A stretch of 6,570 nucleotides of DNA from contig JAQIDA010000059.1 of NCBI GenBank assembly GCA_027858275.1, forward strand, positions 1 to 6,570, given 5' to 3'. Positions 1 to 6,306 of this stretch are shown here, in pieces. Position 1 is the stretch's first letter, and each line of letters begins with the position of its first letter. This stretch comes from Candidatus Kapaibacterium sp. (GTDB taxonomy: Bacteria; Bacteroidota; Ignavibacteria; Kapaibacteriales; UBA2268). The position numbers and the translations under genes are program-made. The notes below the pieces were generated by a model that ran no database searches, was not told the origin of the DNA, and worked only from the letters and a program-made list of their open reading frames with translations.

Positions 1-55
1 ATAATAATTGCTCTAAGGCTTTGGCTTGAATTGTTTTGTACTCTTTGTCGTCCAT
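1..55 (-). CDS. Start of a probable IS256-family (mutator-type) transposase, cut by the window edge
   Basis: Only the first 18 codons are visible, reading MDDKEYKTIQAKALEQLL, and the frame is open to the window edge. The start is chosen because an AAAAGGA ribosome binding site lies 7 bases upstream. From family knowledge, IS256-type DDE transposases of this clade commonly begin with a charged stretch followed by a KALEQL-like segment, leading into a GKDG motif that would lie just outside the window. The non-coding leader between this start and the kinase gene looks like an insertion-sequence end, which supports the call. The catalytic DDE residues are not visible, so the family is inferred from a short match from memory. 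The gene could instead be an unrelated small protein. It reads in the same direction as the kinase gene it follows. Confidence 0.55.
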   Translation of the reverse strand, partial: MDDKEYKTIQAKALEQLL

Positions 56-62
56 CAGTCTG

Positions 63-69
63 TCCTTTT
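63..69 (-). promoter_or_regulatory. Ribosome binding site of the probable transposase
   Basis: The minus strand reads AAAAGGA, 7 bases before the ATG at 55-53. This fixes the transposase start and shows that the partial reading frame is a real gene start and not a chance open frame. Confidence 0.6.
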
Positions 70-89
70 AGTGTTTGTTATTTAAAACT

Positions 90-103
90 ACTCTGGACAG
101 AGT
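90..103. repeat. Short inverted repeat inside the insertion-sequence end
   Basis: The plus strand reads ACTCTGGACAGAGT: 5-base arms ACTCT/AGAGT around GGAC. It lies between the kinase stop and the transposase start. It may be part of the terminal inverted repeat bound by the transposase. The stem is too short, and has no U-tract, to be called a terminator. Confidence 0.3.
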
Positions 104-116
104 TTATTATACAGTC

Positions 117-3100
117 TCAAATTGCCTTAAATTCATTATTCAAATAATTACCGCTAACAGCTAATATCTCCTCAGTTTTCGATATCGCATCTATATCATC
201 ATCTTCAAGCAAAAGTACAAGCTCATTTAATAAAGCTCTGATTTTCTCCTTGTCAATAACAATCTCCGAATCTTTCTCTAATGCTACTTCTTTATCTATA
301 ACATTTTTCTTGATTATGTCCAGAATTGGATCCAATATATCTTCAAATATGATTAATCTTTCTCTGATATCTTTCACTTTGTTCTCAATGAGGTCTTTTT
401 CAAGTTTTCCGGCTGCCTTGTGAAGCTCCACTGCGCCTATGTTGCCGGACACTCCCTTAATAGTATGAGCTGCCCTTACAGTAGTTTCCATGTCGTCTGA
501 CTTGAAATTATTAATTAAATCATCAATGAAATTCAGATTGCTTTCATAAAATGATTTTATGATTTTCATATATAACTTTTTATTTCCTGCTACGCGGCTC
601 AATCCTTCCTTAATATCAATTCCCTTCAAATCCGGAATTTCAATATTTTCAACCGGTTTTTTCGTTACAATATTTTCAGTTTTACCAACGAAACTTGTTT
701 TAGGGTTCATCCATTTCAGAAGCGTTTTGAAAACATTTTGAGGATTAATCGGTTTTGAAATAAAGTCCATCATACCAACTTCAAGACATCTTTCTTTTAC
801 TCCACCCATCGCATCGGCCGTCATGGCAACAATCGGAAGGTTTTTATAATCTTTGAGTTTCCTTATTTCTTCAGTTGCAGTGTAGCCGTCCATTACAGGC
901 ATCTGCAAATCCATAAGAACGATATCATACTTCGAAGGATTTTCGGATCCTATTACCATTTCAACAGATTCTTTACCATTATTAGCTATATCAACAACGA
1001 ATCCTGCGGACTCGAGAAGCTCCGAAGCTACCTGTTGGTTTATTTCATTATCTTCAGTAAGCAGAATCTTCGCACCTTTTAGTTTCATCAGGTCAACCGC
1101 ATATTTTTCTTCTTTATTTATGCCAATTGACTTCCGTTTAACTTCATGGCCAAATATTCGCATTATGGTATCGAAAAGGAGTGAATAGCTGACAGGCTTT
1201 TCAAGAAATCCGTCGATGCCTATTTCATCAGCCTGTTTCATAATTTCCTCACTGTCATACGCTGTTAGCATTATGATTATTGGTATTTTGGAAAATTTCA
1301 AATCTTTCTTAATTAACTCTGATGCTTTTAAGCCGTCCATTTCGGGCATCTTCCGGTCCATCAAAATTAATTCATATGGATCCCCGGTATTTTCTTCGAG
1401 CTCCTTTATAGCATCCTTAGCACATGTTACCTTAGTAACTTTGAAAGTGAATGGCTCGAGAGCTTGGGTTAATAAATCCAGTGCCGTCTCATTGTCGTCA
1501 CAAACTAATACTTTCATTCCGCACAAATCAACTGTCGGTTCGAAGCCCTTGACTATTTGTTCGCTCGACATCCCGAATTCACAAGTAAATATAAATGTAG
1601 TTCCAACACCTAATTCTGATTCAACACGGATCTCTCCACCCATCATATTAACCAGCCTCTTAGATATTGCTAAGCCTAATCCGGTTCCTCCGTACTTACG
1701 CGTTGTAGATTCATCAGCCTGGCTAAATTCCTTAAACATCTTTTTTGTTTGTTCGGGACTCATGCCAATACCGGTATCCTGAACTTGGAATTCAATCAAA
1801 TAGCCATTGTCTTTTCTTTCCAGTAATCGGGAAGAAATAATGATTTCTCCTTCATTCGTGAATTTTACTGAATTCACACAAAGATTTGTCAGTATTTGGC
1901 CAATTCTGAGGGGATCACCAAGAAGATCTAAAGGTACTTCGGGCGCAATTGAATAAACAACTTCCAGTCCCTTCTCCTGTGCTCTGAAAATTACCATGTT
2001 GGATAAAGTATCAAAGACATTATTAAGGTTAAAGTCAATATGTTCTATTGACAGTTTCCCGGCTTCAATCTTAGAGAAATCAAGTATGTCATTTATGATC
2101 CCAAGAAGTGATTGAGAAGACATTTCAACTTTTGAAAGATAGTCTTTCTGCTTAGTATTCAGATCAGTTTTTAATGCAAGATGTGTCAAACCAATAATTG
2201 CATTCATAGGAGTACGAATTTCATGGCTCATATTGGCAAGAAAAGTACTTTTAGCTTTTGCAGCCGATTCAGCAACATCCTTTGCTTTCTGTAATTCTCC
2301 TTCAATTTCTTTCATTTTTGAAATATCAACTATAATGCCTCTAATCCCGGCCGGTTTGTTCTCTTTGATGATGGCCGATGAATAAAGAAGAACCGGTATT
2401 CTGATACCGTCCTTATTAATTAAAGTGTACTCATTGGATCCTCCGGTTTCATCTTTAAGAAGTTTCTTAATATTCTCCTTTAATCTATGATGATCGTCGG
2501 CGGATATAATTTGGAAAATGTTTAATCCTTCAGATATTTCCTCCTTAGAATAAACTGTTATTTCATTTACAAAATTGTTGGCATATGTGATTACTCCTTC
2601 TAAATTACTCTCAAATATTGCCTGCGGCAACATGTCCGATAATTCACGATATTTCTCTTCACTCTTTTCAAGAGCATATTGAGCATTTTTCAGATCGGAT
2701 AAATCAAAACCGCTGCCGACAATATATTTTTTATTATCTCTTAGCAAACGTCTTACTGTAATAAAAAAGGGATATGCTTTCTTGCTCTTAGCTACTAATT
2801 CAAGTTCAAATTCATTATACCCTTTTTCAAATAATTCTTCAATTTTTGAATTAATCAATTCCGCATCTTTAGCAAGAGCAGTATCAAGAGGACCTAAATT
2901 AAGCAGTTCTTGTTCAGTATATTCTAATATGTCTAAAAAGTTCTTGTTCCAGATGACATATTTCCCATGCTCGTCAATAGCATAAAACACTCCGGGAATA
3001 GAATCTAATATCGATTTGGTAAATAACTTTTCCTGCTCAAGTTCGCTCGTTCTTAATTTCACTCTTTCTTCCAGTTCACTGTTTAGCTTTAGAATTTCTT

Positions 3101-5150
3101 CATCTGCTCGTTTGCGCTTGGTAATATCAACAACAAAACCAAGAAATCTATCATCAGACAGCCGAACAGCGTCAATTGTCCAAAAATTAATCGTGCCGTC
3201 CTTTTTAATAAAAGCTGTTTCTCCTGATGCAAATCCTTCATTTACGACTCTTTTAAAATGATCCCCTGCCATTTCCATTGACTCAGGTGCAACCAACTCT
3301 ATCAAATTCATTGAAAGAAGTTCAGCACTGTCATATCCGGTAATTTTGCACGCAGCAGGATTCACTTCCACATAATTACCATTTTTATCTGTAACGAAAA
3401 CACCCAGAGGTGCAAAATCAACATAACTCCGGCATTTTTCTTTACTTTCCCGCATTGCCTCTTCCGCCTGCTTGCGCTCGGTGATGTCACGAAGAGTAAC
3501 AAGCCAAGAGTCAAGTTCCCCGTTGATATATATCTCAGATGAGCTTAATTCAAATGTTCTAATTTTCCCTGTTGTATCTATAATATTAACATCATATTCT
3601 GTACTATTTCCATTTGCGATGGATTCTTCCATTCTTTTAGCGATTTCAGTTTTTGAATCATCCGGAATGGAGGTTTGAGCAAAAACACTGTTGCCTGTGA
3701 GAGCCTCATTCGTATATCCCGTCAATTTGAGAATCGCATTATTAGTGTATCTGAAAATACCTTTTGAATCTACAACACAAATTGGATCCGATATTTGCTC
3801 CAGAATATTGCGATATTTCTCTTCACTCTCCCGCAGTGCATCTTCCGCCAGCTTGCGATCAGTGATATCTATAATAATACCTTCAATGGCAACAAGTTTT
3901 TCTTCTGCTCCGAAGATTCCTTGTCCTTGTTCCGAAACCCTTTTTTCCGCTCCGTCGAGGGTAATAATACGATAGTATAATTGAAAGGGCTGCTTTTTCT
4001 TAAGTGCATCTTGAATGATATCCCAAACCATTTGGCGGTCTTCAGTGTGGATTATTTTATCAAAGGAAATTCGGGCATTACCAATCAGATCTTCAGAATG
4101 ATAGCCCGTTAATGGATAACCACCAATGCTGATGAATTCCATAGTCCAATACGAATCATTTTTGCAACGATAGACCATTCCCGGCAAGTTGTCCATCAGA
4201 GTAGTCAGTGTCCTCCGGCTTTCCTGAATTTCTTCTTCCGCCTGCTTGCGTTTTGTGATGTCCCTTATATTACTATGGACACTCTCTAACTTCCCGTCAG
4301 CAAACAGCGGTCGTGCTGTGTGAGACAACCATTTATACTGACCGTACTTATTTTTTACACGGTATTCAAAGTCAACTATCTTATCCCCTTTGAAAGCTTT
4401 CTGATTAGCCTCAAGTGTATGAGCTAAATCATCAGGATGTATTCTGTCAAAGATGTTGATTGTTTTTAATTCTTCCGGTTCATAACCAAGTATTTGCTCG
4501 ATTTGGGGGCTTATAAATGTAGATATCCCGTCAGGAGCCTGCAGCATAGTAATATCAGGACTATTTTGGACCATCAGCCGATATTTATTTTCGGCAGCAC
4601 TTGCTTCTTTTGCTTTTTTAATTTCGCGCAATCTTGTCAGGCCCATGCTGCTGATGAGTTGAGCAATGTTTACTAAAACATCATGTATCTCATGTTGCTT
4701 ATCTTCTGTGATTACAGGTACTTGTCGGAAAGCGGAAATATACGCTTCTTCATCAAAGCCATATTTTTTTGCTTGTTTCCTGAATTTCGCTTCTGTTTCT
4801 TCTGTGGGTTCTTCCGAAAAAAATTGACCTGTAAAAACATTGGCAACATGCTTGCCTTCAATCATTACCAGCGAACATGAATCGGTTAAGCCACGAGGGC
4901 ATTTATAAATAGAATAGTTTTCCCCTCTGCGGATCATTTCGTTAATCCTGCTGTCACTTTCAATACAATCTTTTTCAGATTCAGGATTTATTCGGTGGAA
5001 ATCAGTACAAATCTTCTGCCATCCGGAACCGGTTAGTATTTTGCCTTCCGGAGTTAGTATCGCTGTGAGTATCCCAAACGCATTATAAAGCGAGTCAGTA
5101 AGCTGTTGCAATTGTTCTATATTGACAAGTTCTTCAAATTGATAATTCAT
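117..5150 (-). CDS. Giant soluble hybrid histidine kinase: PocR - 6x PAS - HisKA - HATPase - REC - REC - HPt
   Basis: A 1677-residue sensor kinase carrying a complete phosphorelay. Residues 2-170 form a PocR sensor domain with cysteines at 48, 62, 84 and 92 (ICTDFHR, KDC, KCPRG, DSC). In the family, PocR domains are predicted to sense small hydrocarbon derivatives. Six PAS domains follow at about 187-301, 312-434, 443-561, 570-681, 711-820 and 830-948, five ending in a DIT/DIS-type motif (the fifth in FDLSDLK), with a coiled coil near 682-710. HisKA has SHEIRTP with phospho-acceptor His976. HATPase shows the N box at Asn1093, DTGIG at Asp1125 and GGTGLGL near 1154. REC1 has acceptor Asp1265, Thr1296 and Lys1318. 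REC2 has Asp1414, Thr1444 and Lys1466. HPt has AAHTIKG with His1562. No signal peptide or membrane helix is visible, so it should act in the cytoplasm. The start at 5150 is preferred over the ATG at 5156 because AAGGA lies 8 bases before it but only 2 before the other. No DNA-binding output domain is present, so a separate regulator is expected. The C-terminus (FKAI, stop) coincides with an insertion-sequence end and is probably shortened. Confidence 0.95.
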   Translation of the reverse strand: MNYQFEELVNIEQLQQLTDSLYNAFGILTAILTPEGKILTGSGWQKICTDFHRINPESEKDCIESDSRINEMIRRGENYSIYKCPRGLTDSCSLVMIEGKHVANVFTGQFFSEEPTEETEAKFRKQAKKYGFDEEAYISAFRQVPVITEDKQHEIHDVLVNIAQLISSMGLTRLREIKKAKEASAAENKYRLMVQNSPDITMLQAPDGISTFISPQIEQILGYEPEELKTINIFDRIHPDDLAHTLEANQKAFKGDKIVDFEYRVKNKYGQYKWLSHTARPLFADGKLESVHSNIRDITKRKQAEEEIQESRRTLTTLMDNLPGMVYRCKNDSYWTMEFISIGGYPLTGYHSEDLIGNARISFDKIIHTEDRQMVWDIIQDALKKKQPFQLYYRIITLDGAEKRVSEQGQGIFGAEEKLVAIEGIIIDITDRKLAEDALRESEEKYRNILEQISDPICVVDSKGIFRYTNNAILKLTGYTNEALTGNSVFAQTSIPDDSKTEIAKRMEESIANGNSTEYDVNIIDTTGKIRTFELSSSEIYINGELDSWLVTLRDITERKQAEEAMRESKEKCRSYVDFAPLGVFVTDKNGNYVEVNPAACKITGYDSAELLSMNLIELVAPESMEMAGDHFKRVVNEGFASGETAFIKKDGTINFWTIDAVRLSDDRFLGFVVDITKRKRADEEILKLNSELEERVKLRTSELEQEKLFTKSILDSIPGVFYAIDEHGKYVIWNKNFLDILEYTEQELLNLGPLDTALAKDAELINSKIEELFEKGYNEFELELVAKSKKAYPFFITVRRLLRDNKKYIVGSGFDLSDLKNAQYALEKSEEKYRELSDMLPQAIFESNLEGVITYANNFVNEITVYSKEEISEGLNIFQIISADDHHRLKENIKKLLKDETGGSNEYTLINKDGIRIPVLLYSSAIIKENKPAGIRGIIVDISKMKEIEGELQKAKDVAESAAKAKSTFLANMSHEIRTPMNAIIGLTHLALKTDLNTKQKDYLSKVEMSSQSLLGIINDILDFSKIEAGKLSIEHIDFNLNNVFDTLSNMVIFRAQEKGLEVVYSIAPEVPLDLLGDPLRIGQILTNLCVNSVKFTNEGEIIISSRLLERKDNGYLIEFQVQDTGIGMSPEQTKKMFKEFSQADESTTRKYGGTGLGLAISKRLVNMMGGEIRVESELGVGTTFIFTCEFGMSSEQIVKGFEPTVDLCGMKVLVCDDNETALDLLTQALEPFTFKVTKVTCAKDAIKELEENTGDPYELILMDRKMPEMDGLKASELIKKDLKFSKIPIIIMLTAYDSEEIMKQADEIGIDGFLEKPVSYSLLFDTIMRIFGHEVKRKSIGINKEEKYAVDLMKLKGAKILLTEDNEINQQVASELLESAGFVVDIANNGKESVEMVIGSENPSKYDIVLMDLQMPVMDGYTATEEIRKLKDYKNLPIVAMTADAMGGVKERCLEVGMMDFISKPINPQNVFKTLLKWMNPKTSFVGKTENIVTKKPVENIEIPDLKGIDIKEGLSRVAGNKKLYMKIIKSFYESNLNFIDDLINNFKSDDMETTVRAAHTIKGVSGNIGAVELHKAAGKLEKDLIENKVKDIRERLIIFEDILDPILDIIKKNVIDKEVALEKDSEIVIDKEKIRALLNELVLLLEDDDIDAISKTEEILAVSGNYLNNEFKAI
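2647..4262 (-). repeat. Dispersed near-identical DNA repeats at PAS-domain junctions
   Basis: The plus strand holds four related 28-base segments at 4235-4262, 3842-3869, 3461-3488 and 3101-3128. Each encodes a PAS-exit linker of the DITxRKxAEE type. The copies at 4235 and 3461 share 25 of 28 bases; the copy at 3842 shares 23 of 28 with that at 4235. A second, exact 19-base repeat lies at 2647-2665 and 3811-3829 and encodes the SEEKYR entry segment of a PAS domain. Distances between the linker copies (393, 381 and 360 bases) are all multiples of three, so recombination between them would add or remove a whole PAS module without breaking the frame. Some of this identity simply reflects conserved protein motifs. 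Confidence 0.6.
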
Positions 5151-5158
5151 GTTCATAT

Positions 5159-5163
5159 TCCTT
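5159..5163 (-). promoter_or_regulatory. Ribosome binding site of the hybrid kinase, which decides its start
   Basis: The minus strand reads AAGGA. It is 8 bases from the ATG at 5150-5148 and only 2 bases from the ATG at 5156-5154. Normal spacing therefore favours the second ATG, giving the N-terminus MNYQFEEL. The difference is two residues. Confidence 0.55.
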
Positions 5164-5254
5164 AAGCGTTTCGAATTCTATTATTGCCCGGTTTCCTCAT
5201 CTAACCCGTGCAGTCGTTTGCTGTTTGATTTCAACGAAAATTAGAAATAAGACT

Positions 5255-5272
5255 CAATATTTTTTCATATTG
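5255..5272. repeat. Small hairpin in the kinase leader
   Basis: The plus strand reads CAATAT, then TTTTTC, then ATATTG: perfect 6-base arms with a 6-base loop. On the coding (minus) strand it lies about 105 bases before the kinase start. The stem is AT-rich and weak, with no T-run following it, so a terminator is unlikely. It may be part of a leader structure or chance. Confidence 0.25.
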
Positions 5273-5321
5273 GAATAATTCCAGTGCAAACAAAATACAA
5301 AAATAAACTTTATTATCACTA

Positions 5322-5339
5322 AATTAATAATTGTTAATT
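5322..5339. promoter_or_regulatory. 18-bp near-perfect palindrome, possible operator
   Basis: The plus strand reads AATTAATAATTGTTAATT. It is symmetric about its centre except for one mismatched pair (T at position 7 against G at position 12). It lies roughly 170 bases upstream of the kinase start and about 40 beyond the last stop of the decayed gene. A dimeric regulator could bind it. The sequence is nearly all A and T in an AT-rich region, so chance is a fair alternative. Confidence 0.3.
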
Positions 5340-5379
5340 ATCTTCAGCAGTATATGAAATTTCCTCAGACCATCCCGAT

Positions 5380-5580
5380 CTATTGTTGAATTACTTTTTC
5401 CAAGACCCGACTCAATTTCTCAATAGTAACCGGCTTATCAAGCCGACCTGTGAAGCCGTGACCCAAATAATTAATCACAGCAGGCTTTGTTGAATTTCCG
5501 CTGAAGACAATGGCTTTCCTGTACCAATTATCAATATCTGTTTCTGTCGTCAGATATTCTCGTCCCGGTTTTCTGTAATG
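5380..5580 (-). pseudogene. C-terminal REC fragment of a former hybrid kinase
   Basis: Sixty-six codons ending in TAG. The piece reads WYRKAIVFSGNSTKPAV, then a YLGHGFTGRLDKPVTIEKL segment, then the end helix. This matches the second half of the REC domains found at the C-terminus of PAS-containing hybrid kinases: the switch Ser in VFSGN, the GF-G-L-KP block with its conserved Lys, and a final helix. The first half, with the acidic pair and the phospho-acceptor Asp, is absent, so it cannot be phosphorylated. It has no start or ribosome binding site of its own. Confidence 0.65.
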
Positions 5581-5634
5581 AATTTCACCGGATCAATGCT
5601 CAAGAATCTAATATCAGCAATATTTAGCTGTTGA

Positions 5635-5757
5635 TCAAAAGTTATCCACCCAATTTTTCCAGATTATTTCATCTTTATTGTAGCCAAGAATCTTACAGCC
5701 ATTTGTGTTAATGGATTGAACAATACCTGACGGGTCAATACTCAATAAAAATGATGC
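5635..5757 (-). pseudogene. PAS-domain fragment of the decayed gene
   Basis: Forty codons in the frame one base shifted from the REC part. They carry PAS hallmarks: a first strand ending in DPSGIV, an N-x-x-G-C segment, then LGYNKDEIIWKNWVDNF, which resembles the LGY..EEI and NWxDNF motifs at the PAS core. Removing one G from the GG at 5758-5757 joins it to the preceding NQYINNS as NNSASFLLSID. It ends at a TGA (5637-5635), and one T fewer just before that would let the frame continue as DQQLNIADIRFLSIDPVKF to a second stop at 5552-5550. Confidence 0.6.
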
Positions 5758-6282
5758 CGGAATTATTAATATATTGGTTTGCGGAAACCTGAGCTTTATT
5801 CGCTTTTTTCTTACTCTTTTTGCTTGCCGGTTTTTCGTCTATCAGTTCCTCTGCCTGAGTGTCTATTTTTTGCTGCAAACTGAGCATTTTAAGATGAGTA
5901 TTGATTCGTGTTGTGGTTTCCGATAGTTCTATGGGTTTTGAGACATAATCATTTGCCCCCGCCTCCAAGGCAGCAGCTTTCAATTTGCCGTTATTATAAT
6001 CAATGATTGCGATAATCGGAATGTTCTCGGTAGCTGATTCAGCTTTAATTTGACGGCAAAATTCCAACTCGCCCACATCAGTGCTATTGATGTCCTGCAT
6101 GATTAGATCAGGTAATTTGTCGTTTAAGCAACGTCGAGCCTCCTCGTAGTCGGCAGCTATACGTATATGATATCCGGTATTTTTCGGAAATTCAGATTTC
6201 AGCTTGATAATGCTTTGCTCATCACCGACAAGAAGAATGTCGCTGATTATTTCGCCAATAAAATTATCAAAAGCATTTTCAT
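5735..6282 (-). pseudogene. REC-domain portion of the decayed gene
   Basis: The REC frame is open from just after a TAA at 6295-6293 to a stop at 5737-5735. It has no ATG, GTG or TTG in frame before the REC domain, so its true start must be the out-of-frame ATG 6282. The first in-frame ATG is at 6100, inside the domain next to the phospho-acceptor (IMQD), and would delete the first half of the fold. The acceptor Asp (LIMQD) and the conserved Lys (VSKPIE) are present. The usual paired acidic residues read GDE instead of DDE, the MPxMDG loop is replaced by NSTDVGE, and the switch Thr/Ser is missing (IIAIID). The signalling chemistry is therefore doubtful even if the fold is made. The linker after the domain (KPASKKSKKKANKAQ) is rich in lysine and alanine. 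Confidence 0.65.
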
Positions 6283-6288
6283 TATAAT

Positions 6289-6294
6289 CTCCTT
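6289..6294 (-). promoter_or_regulatory. Strong ribosome binding site in front of the decayed REC gene
   Basis: The minus strand reads AAGGAG, 6 bases before ATG 6282. Spacing and match to the 16S end are near ideal, so translation probably still starts here even though the frame closes after 11 codons. It lies in the 24-base gap after the stop of the upstream exported-protein gene. Confidence 0.65.
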
Positions 6295-6306
6295 AATTTA
6301 GTTGAT

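Larger units (their letters stand above)
1..118 (-). mobile_element. End of a probable insertion sequence (IS256-like), continuing past the left edge
   Basis: On the minus strand the element would begin at 118 with GAGACTGTATAATAAACTCT and contain a short inverted repeat (ACTCT, GGAC loop, AGAGT; plus-strand 90-103). A short untranslated leader then runs to the transposase ribosome binding site and start. IS256-family ends are known to begin with GA and to be followed closely by the transposase gene, which matches this layout. The boundary at 118 is inferred from two things: the kinase reading frame stops exactly there, and its C-terminus appears shortened. The opposite end, its matching inverted repeat and the target-site duplication all lie outside the window, so the exact border is uncertain by several bases. 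Confidence 0.45.
5151..5379. other. AT-rich intergenic region upstream of the kinase
   Basis: About 229 bases between the end of the decayed regulator gene and the kinase start. I find no gene in it on either strand. It is markedly AT-rich, holds an 18-base near-palindrome and a 6-base-arm hairpin (both listed separately), and ends with the kinase ribosome binding site. It is the likely place for the kinase promoter. No convincing -35/-10 pair or Bacteroidota-type -33/-7 pair can be named. Confidence 0.5.
5380..6282 (-). pseudogene. Decayed REC - linker - PAS - (kinase core lost) - REC signalling gene
   Basis: Remains of a cytoplasmic two-component protein, readable only by changing frame. 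A good AAGGAG site precedes ATG 6282, but that frame stops after 11 codons (MKMLLIILLAK). The next frame gives a full REC domain from GEIISDILLVGDE through PDLIMQDINST and GANDYVSKPIE, then a lysine/alanine-rich linker, open to a stop at 5737-5735. Adding one A to the run after ATG joins start and REC as MKNAFDNFIGE. At about 5758 another frame takes over with the front half of a PAS domain (ASFLLSIDPSG, NGCKILGYNKDEII) to a TGA at 5637-5635. Later pieces lie in two further frames, and the last one (5580-5380) is a REC C-terminus. No HisKA or HATPase sequence lies between PAS and REC, so an internal deletion is inferred. The neighbouring 5-kb kinase frame is intact, which argues against general sequencing error. 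An alternative for the 5' end alone is a phase-variable or frameshifted, still functional REC protein. Confidence 0.75.

Noticed and set aside
559..4880. Several plus-strand open frames of 60-188 codons opposite the kinase gene
   Set aside because: They lie wholly antisense to a gene with unmistakable domain content, show no family motifs, and have the composition expected of frame shadows.
5298..5305. TATTTTTG on the minus strand as a Bacteroidota -7 element (TAnnTTTG) for the kinase
   Set aside because: The octamer fits, but no TTG lies at the required distance upstream and such strings are expected by chance in this AT-rich stretch.
5431..5445. Perfect inverted repeat CGGCTT-ATC-AAGCCG as a terminator
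   Set aside because: It falls inside the coding sequence of the REC tail (GRLDKP) and is not followed by a T-run in either direction.
5735..6100. A separate 121-residue protein starting at the ATG at 6100
   Set aside because: This ATG is inside the REC fold next to the acceptor Asp; the same frame continues upstream with matching REC sequence, so the start is artificial.
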